Shown one piece after another: positions 59,357-64,000 of a stretch of 64,000 bases of DNA. A program made the translations under genes and the position numbers. The notes below the pieces were generated by a model that was not told where the DNA came from, ran no database searches, and saw nothing but the letters and a program-made list of their open reading frames with translations. Location: assembly GCA_944326685.1 (NCBI GenBank), contig CALVEV010000006.1, positions 1 through 64,000 of the forward strand, in the 5' to 3' direction. The number at the start of each line of letters is the position of its first letter. Within the stretch, counting starts at the first letter, position 1. The DNA comes from Candidatus Gastranaerophilales bacterium (lineage in GTDB: Bacteria > Cyanobacteriota > Vampirovibrionia > Gastranaerophilales > Gastranaerophilaceae).

Positions 59357-59381
59357 AGTATCAGAAGTCGAGGTATAAAAT

Positions 59382-60200
59382 ATGTGGGATTATTCAGATA
59401 AAGTAATGGATCATTATAGAAACCCAAGAAATGTGGGAAAGATTGACGATGCTGACTTAATTGGAGAGGCAGGATCTTTAGCTTGTGGTGATTCATTAAA
59501 ATTATTTATAAAATTAAAAGATGGAATAATTGTTGATGCTAAATTCCAAACATTTGGTTGCGGTTCTGCAGTTGCAAGTTCAAGTATACTTACAGAAATG
59601 ATTATTGGTAAATCTTTAGACGAAGTAAAGAAAATTACTAATAAAGATATTGCCGACCAATTAGGAGGTTTGCCTCCTGAAAAAATGCACTGTTCAGTAA
59701 TGGGACATGAAGCATTAGAGGATGCATTAAAGAAATATTACGGAGATGATTATGTTGTCTTAAATGTTCCAGAAGGATCTGAAAAGGTGATTTGTACTTG
59801 TTTTAATGTAACAGAGCATCAAATCATTGAAGCTATTGAAGTTAATGGATTAACAACAGTTGATGAAATCACTAATTATACAAAAGCCGGTGGAGCTTGT
59901 GGACGTTGTAAAGGCGCGATTAAGAAGATATTAGAAAAACATGCTCCTAAAAAAGAAACAAAATTATCAGCTGCTCAAATGATTTTAAAAATTAATAAAG
60001 TTATTGAAACAGTCATTGCACCAGAGCTTCAAAAAGACGGTGGTGATATTGAATTAGTTGATATAGAAGATAATAAAGTATATGTAAAATTACAAGGCAG
60101 ATGTTCAAGTTGTAAAAATTCAATTTTGACATTAAAGTCTTTTGTAGAAACTACATTACAAGATAAAGTTAGTGAAAATATAGAGGTTGTACAAGTTTAA
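59382..60200 (+). CDS. nifU: NifU-type Fe-S scaffold, three domains
   Basis: 272 residues. Residues 1-125: IscU-like scaffold with Cys in LACGDS, FGCGSA and MHCSVMG. Residues ~135-180: BFD-like [2Fe-2S] domain with CTC and CGRC. Residues ~195-272: NifU C-terminal domain with CSSC. This full-length form is that of nitrogen fixers and of some anaerobes that use it for general cluster assembly; no nif gene is near, so the latter is likely. Confidence 0.95.
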   Translation: MWDYSDKVMDHYRNPRNVGKIDDADLIGEAGSLACGDSLKLFIKLKDGIIVDAKFQTFGCGSAVASSSILTEMIIGKSLDEVKKITNKDIADQLGGLPPEKMHCSVMGHEALEDALKKYYGDDYVVLNVPEGSEKVICTCFNVTEHQIIEAIEVNGLTTVDEITNYTKAGGACGRCKGAIKKILEKHAPKKETKLSAAQMILKINKVIETVIAPELQKDGGDIELVDIEDNKVYVKLQGRCSSCKNSILTLKSFVETTLQDKVSENIEVVQV

Positions 60201-60201
60201 T

Positions 60202-61389
60202 ATGGTTATTTATTTAGATAATAATGCAACAACAAAAGTTGATAAGAGAGTATTAGATGAAATGTTACCATACTTAGAAGATGAATATGCAAATCCATCT
60301 TCAATGTATCAATTTAGTGTAAAATCATCTAAAGCAATAGCTCAAGCTAGAGCGCAAATGAAAGATTTCTTTGGAGCAAAAACTGAAAGAGAAGTAATAT
60401 TTACTTCTTGCGGTTCAGAGAGTGCCAATATGGCTATTAAAGGTGTACTAGCAGCTAATAAAAATAAACGTCATATTATAACAACTAAAGTAGAACATGC
60501 CTGTGTTTTAAATTTATATCAAACATTAGAAAAACAAGGATATGATGTTGACTATATTGGAGTTAATTCAAGTGGTGAGCTTGATATTGAAGAATTAAAG
60601 GAAAAAATTAAACCTGATACAGCTTTGGTGTCTATAATGTGGGCAAATAATGAAACTGGTGTGATATTCCCAGTTAAAGAAATTGCAGATATTATTAAAT
60701 CAAAGAATCCTGATACAAAGTTTTTTGTAGATGGTGTTCAAGCAAGTGGAAAGTTAGATTTTGATTTAAAATCAACAAATATTGATTTATTGGGTGTATC
60801 TGGGCATAAATTTCATGCTCCAAAAGGTATTGGTGCATTATATGTTAAATCAGATGTTATAATTCCTCCATTAATAGTTGGCGGTCATCAAGAAAGAGGA
60901 ATGAGGGCAGGAACAGAAAATGTACCTTATATTGTAGGTTTGGGTGTTGCAGCGACTTTAGCTCAAGATGCTCTAAAGTATGAGCTTACAGAAATAAAGA
61001 GATTAAGAGATAAATTAGAAACTGGTATTTTAAAAAGAGTATTTAATGCTCGTTTGAATTCATCAATAAGTAATAGAGTTCCGAATACTTCAAATATTGG
61101 TTTTGAATATATTGAAGGTGAACTTATATTATTACACTTAAGTGATTTAGGTATTTGTGCAAGTTCAGGTAGTGCTTGTACATCAGGATCATTAGAACCT
61201 AGTCATGTGTTACGTGCAATGGGAGTACCTTTTACAGCTCTTCATGGTAGTATAAGATTTAGTTTAAGTCGCTATACTACAGAAGAAGATATTGACTATA
61301 CTTTAGAAAAGCTTCCAGGAGTTATTGAAAAAATAGTTAATTTATCTCCTTATCAAGATGAATTAAACCATTTAAGAAACAGTAAATAA
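60202..61389 (+). CDS. nifS: Cysteine desulfurase, NifS/IscS type
   Basis: The PLP enzyme passes cysteine sulfur to NifU. It begins VIYLDNNATTKVD, with the PLP lysine in SGHKFHAPKG and the active Cys in ASSGSACTSG. ATG 60202 is chosen over the TTG at 60187 because homologues start there (395 aa). It lies one base after nifU. Confidence 0.96.
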   Translation: MVIYLDNNATTKVDKRVLDEMLPYLEDEYANPSSMYQFSVKSSKAIAQARAQMKDFFGAKTEREVIFTSCGSESANMAIKGVLAANKNKRHIITTKVEHACVLNLYQTLEKQGYDVDYIGVNSSGELDIEELKEKIKPDTALVSIMWANNETGVIFPVKEIADIIKSKNPDTKFFVDGVQASGKLDFDLKSTNIDLLGVSGHKFHAPKGIGALYVKSDVIIPPLIVGGHQERGMRAGTENVPYIVGLGVAATLAQDALKYELTEIKRLRDKLETGILKRVFNARLNSSISNRVPNTSNIGFEYIEGELILLHLSDLGICASSGSACTSGSLEPSHVLRAMGVPFTALHGSIRFSLSRYTTEEDIDYTLEKLPGVIEKIVNLSPYQDELNHLRNSK

Positions 61390-61393
61390 TTAA

Positions 61394-61419
61394 AAAGCCG
61401 GTATTATCATACCGGCTTT
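61394..61419. terminator. Hairpin between nifS and the 43-aa gene
   Basis: AAAGCCGGTA and TACCGGCTTT pair perfectly. On the minus strand five T follow, so it suits the end of the 43-aa gene as well as nifS. Confidence 0.85.
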
Positions 61420-61467
61420 CGGATTTTATTTTACAATAAAATCCTTGTATTGATTGATACACATATC

Positions 61468-61599
61468 CTATTCAAGTCTTGATTCGTATTGATAAATTTT
61501 AAATACAATATAATCAATCTTCTCCTTTAGCCATTTGCACCATAGTGCAAATTCTGTTTTTAAATCTGTGGCTCCCGGCCAAAATGTGCTTTGGTACAT
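61468..61599 (-). CDS. Small protein of 43 aa, unknown
   Basis: A complete frame from ATG (61597-61599) to TAG (61468). AAAGGAG lies about ten bases upstream. The peptide is rich in Trp, Lys and Glu (ALWCKWLKEKIDY). It has its own terminator at 61394. The remaining gap to 61890 is AT-rich with a short C patch at 61756 and no other gene seen. Confidence 0.5.
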   Translation of the reverse strand: MYQSTFWPGATDLKTEFALWCKWLKEKIDYIVFKIYQYESRLE

Positions 61600-61889
61600 A
61601 TTATAAATACTCCTTTACACTACATATCCATTTTTTATTACGGAATATAATAAAGATACTTTAGAAATATTAGATATAATTTTACAAAACTTTACAATAA
61701 TAAGTGTAAAAAATACCTCATTTCAGAATGTAACAAATCACTCGTAGAGAGAAATTTACCCCTTGATAAATATTTTATATATATGTAAAATATAAGTGTA
61801 AGGCATTTGAATTTTACGGACAAAATTCCCCCAAAAAATTGATTTATCGATTCAAAACTTCTTAAGTATATATGCAAAATTAAAAAATA

Positions 61890-61898
61890 TGTTATAAT
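61890..61898 (+). promoter_or_regulatory. Extended -10 box of the R3H ATPase gene
   Basis: TGTTATAAT; AAAGGAG follows at 61902, before the start at 61919-61922. Confidence 0.6.
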
Positions 61899-61921
61899 CC
61901 TAAAAGGAGTGATGATAATTG

Positions 61922-63550
61922 ATGAACAATTTGCAGTTGCAGAACGATCTCGAAAAACTTTTAGCAATAATGCCAGAAAAAGTAACGAGGAACGTATCGG
62001 TTGAGTCATTGGAAGACGTGATAGAGATTGTGTTGGACATCGGTAGACGACCCGAAGTAAGAAAAGCAGATGGTAGCATAATGCAGCTAGGGGATTCTAC
62101 GGTCACATCAGAGGATATATTGCATGTCACAGGTTTCCTACAAGATTTCACCAAAGACAACAGGTCTGGCATACCTGGAACATTACACAGAATAAGTGCC
62201 ATAAGAAATAGACAAGATAAGATAGTCGGATTGACTTGTAGAATTGGTAGAGTAGTAACAGGGACGATAGCTTGTATAAAAGATTTTTGTACAATGGGTA
62301 AGAGTATATTATTTTTAGGTCGTCCAGGGGTTGGTAAGACAACAAAATTGCGTGAGATATCACGTTTAGTTGCTGATGAGTTACATAAAAGAGTTGTAGT
62401 AGTTGATACATCAAACGAAATTGCAGGTGATGGAGATGTTCCTCACGCAGCTATTGGTTCTGCTCGTAGAATGCAAGTTAAACAACCGGAATATCAAAAA
62501 GATATAATGATAGAAGCAGTTGAAAACCATACACCTGAAGTTATTGTAGTTGATGAAATAGGTACTGAGGCAGAGGCCCAAGCTGCAAGAACAATAGCAG
62601 AACGTGGTGTAATGTTGATTGCAACCGCCCATGGTAATTCATTGGAAAGTTTAATTAAGAACCCAACTTTATCTGATTTAGTTGGAGGTATTCAGTCTGT
62701 AACATTAGGTGATGATGAGGCAAAAAGAAGAGCTTCTCAAAAAACTGTATTAGAAAGAGAAAAACAGCCTACTTTTGATATTGTTATTGAAATTATAGAT
62801 AGAAATACTCTTGCTGTTTATAAAGATGCTGCAGAGGCAGTTGATTATATTTTAAGAGGTTGGCCAATCAGACCTGAAATAAGAAAAGTCGATAAAGAGT
62901 ATAATTTAGAAACAATTCCAAAGGTTGAAGAAAATAAGACCAATATAGTACAAGAAATAAATAATTTAGAGCAAAAAATACTTCCACAAGCAGAAGATAG
63001 TTTAAAATTTTCTTTCTCAAGAAAAGAGTATGTTGAATCAGTAAAACCAATGAAAAAAATCTATTTATATGCAGTATCAAGAAGTATTGTAGAGAAAGTA
63101 ATTGAAAGACTTGATTTAAATGCTGAATTAACAAGAAATGTTGAGGATGCTGATATTGTTTTAGCTCATAAGAATTTTGCCAAAGGTGGTGCAAAGGTAT
63201 TAAATACTGCTAATACATATAGGATTCAAATATTCTATATTAAAACTAATTCTATGGCACAAATTCAAAAAGTTCTTAAAGAAGCATTGGATATTCAAGA
63301 TGCATCAGAGGTATTGCACGGATATTATGATGATGTTGAACGAGCGCTTGATGAAGCTAAAATTGCCATCAATAAAATATTAGCAGGAGCTCAGCATATT
63401 GAACTTAATCCTCAAAATCAGCAAATTCGAAAGTTACAACACGAGTTGGTTGAACAACATAATCTTGAAAGCCGTTCAGTAGGTGAAGGTGAAAATCGTC
63501 ACTTGAGAATTGTTGGTGGAAAAGATTTTGGAGATGATAAAGCAAGCTAG
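61922..63550 (+). CDS. Ycf45/SpoIIIAA-like AAA ATPase with C-terminal R3H domain
   Basis: About 542 residues. Walker A is GRPGVGKTT and Walker B VIVVDEIGTE in a RecA-like core; the C-terminus reads IRKLQHELVEQHNLESRS then GENRHLRI, the RxxxH pattern of R3H single-strand nucleic-acid binding. Relatives are conserved in cyanobacteria and plastids (Ycf45), with the core shared by sporulation protein SpoIIIAA. A TTG at 61919 is an equally spaced start. The cellular role is not settled. Confidence 0.9.
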   Translation: MNNLQLQNDLEKLLAIMPEKVTRNVSVESLEDVIEIVLDIGRRPEVRKADGSIMQLGDSTVTSEDILHVTGFLQDFTKDNRSGIPGTLHRISAIRNRQDKIVGLTCRIGRVVTGTIACIKDFCTMGKSILFLGRPGVGKTTKLREISRLVADELHKRVVVVDTSNEIAGDGDVPHAAIGSARRMQVKQPEYQKDIMIEAVENHTPEVIVVDEIGTEAEAQAARTIAERGVMLIATAHGNSLESLIKNPTLSDLVGGIQSVTLGDDEAKRRASQKTVLEREKQPTFDIVIEIIDRNTLAVYKDAAEAVDYILRGWPIRPEIRKVDKEYNLETIPKVEENKTNIVQEINNLEQKILPQAEDSLKFSFSRKEYVESVKPMKKIYLYAVSRSIVEKVIERLDLNAELTRNVEDADIVLAHKNFAKGGAKVLNTANTYRIQIFYIKTNSMAQIQKVLKEALDIQDASEVLHGYYDDVERALDEAKIAINKILAGAQHIELNPQNQQIRKLQHELVEQHNLESRSVGEGENRHLRIVGGKDFGDDKAS

Positions 63551-63567
63551 ATTATTAAATAAGATTA

Positions 63568-63576
63568 TGCTACAAT
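63568..63576 (+). promoter_or_regulatory. Extended -10 box of ribE (leaderless start)
   Basis: TGCTACAAT ends six bases before the ATG at 63583; no ribosome binding site. Confidence 0.65.
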
Positions 63577-63582
63577 TCTTGT

Positions 63583-64000
63583 ATGTTTACAGGAATTGTA
63601 GAAGAAATTGGACATATAAATTCTGTTAACAAGGATTCAATATCTGTATCTTGTAAAAAAATTTTAGAAGATATAAATATTGGTGATAGTATAGCTGTTA
63701 ATGGTGTATGTCTTACTGTAACATCATTTGATAATAGTAGTTTTAATGCTGATGTGTCTTATGAAACAATGCGTGTAACAAAGCTTGGAGATTTACAAGT
63801 AAATGATTCTGTAAATCTTGAACGAGCAATGCTTGCAACTTCCAGATTTGGAGGACACATAGTTTCAGGACATATTGATTGTGTAGGAAAAATTCTTGAT
63901 ATAAATAAGAATGGAAACTTTTATGAGTTAAATATATCTATTCCTGATGGTAATGCTCAGTATATAATTAAAAAGGGGTCAATCACAATTGATGGAATAA
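63583..64000 (+). CDS. ribE: Riboflavin synthase alpha chain (3' partial)
   Basis: The frame is open to the window end (139 codons seen). It starts MFTGIVEEIGHI and shows DSIAVNGVCLTV, SRFGGHIVSGHIDCVG and the beginning of the second lumazine-binding repeat (KKGSITIDGI). The enzyme dismutates two 6,7-dimethyl-8-ribityllumazine molecules to riboflavin. Confidence 0.96.
   Translation, partial: MFTGIVEEIGHINSVNKDSISVSCKKILEDINIGDSIAVNGVCLTVTSFDNSSFNADVSYETMRVTKLGDLQVNDSVNLERAMLATSRFGGHIVSGHIDCVGKILDINKNGNFYELNISIPDGNAQYIIKKGSITIDGI

Overview
The window is AT-rich, densely coded bacterial DNA. Several marks point to the cyanobacterial phylum, and to its non-photosynthetic gut/groundwater branch (Melainabacteria/Vampirovibrionia, probably Gastranaerophilales). 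RNA polymerase beta' is split into rpoC1 and rpoC2, and rpoC2 carries a very large insertion after the trigger-loop sequence. atpD-atpC stands alone as a beta-epsilon pair. A Ycf45/SpoIIIAA-like ATPase with a C-terminal R3H motif is present. Lysine/DAP synthesis uses LL-diaminopimelate aminotransferase. KDO genes (kdsD, kdsC, waaA) show an LPS-type outer membrane, and an SLH protein fits envelope anchoring. No photosynthesis gene is seen. The lineage is an inference; no 16S rRNA lies in the window.

Layout. 1-3483: the 3' part of a large repeat protein ending in a zincin-like domain. 3814-6505: rpsE-rpmD-rplO-secY, a spc-operon fragment that starts at rpsE. 6522-14586: HD-GYP-like protein, M16 peptidase, PHP protein, membrane protein, RNase PH, a degenerate metallophosphoesterase and a HAD phosphatase. 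14588-18417: dapL, kdsD-kdsC, rnhB. 18441-22344: a lineage-specific stretch with a glycine-rich protein, two candidate small RNAs, a duplicated promoter-like element, 39-bp repeats, an SLH protein and tmRNA. 22478-24834: kinase-like protein, orphan sugar-type ABC permease, small exported protein, tRNA-Gly. 25009-34840: candidate leader RNA, dxr-ruvA, a 5'-nucleotidase-like protein, rimP-nusA, waaA, dapF, rpsF-ssb-rpsR. 35149-36840: a coiled-coil protein and a HepT/MntA toxin-antitoxin pair. 36841-46440: a long spacer with tandem 22-bp repeats, then rpoB-rpoC1-rpoC2. 46531-52516: a parvulin, an M24 peptidase, a TrmH-type methyltransferase, mnmE and small membrane/regulatory genes. 52596-55631: atpD-atpC and an ECF sigma/anti-sigma pair. 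55737-64000: ThiE-like protein, a 50-codon gene, aspS, a second coiled-coil paralogue, nifU-nifS, a 43-codon gene, the R3H ATPase and the start of ribE.

Expression signals are unusually readable. Several genes (dxr, mnmE, ribE and the 113-aa gene at 32572) have a -10 box exactly six bases before the start codon and no Shine-Dalgarno sequence, which predicts leaderless mRNAs. Extended -10 boxes (TGnTAnnAT) recur. rimP-nusA has a strong promoter followed at once by a perfect intrinsic terminator, a layout that would allow NusA to limit its own synthesis. Two genes below 60 codons (56382-56534 and 61468-61599, both minus) have strong ribosome binding sites. The best candidates for undescribed biology are the rimP-nusA attenuator, the leaderless promoter class, the small RNAs at 19605-19777, 21610-21740 and 25009-25163, the 22-bp palindromic array before rpoB, and the repeat-zincin protein at the window start.
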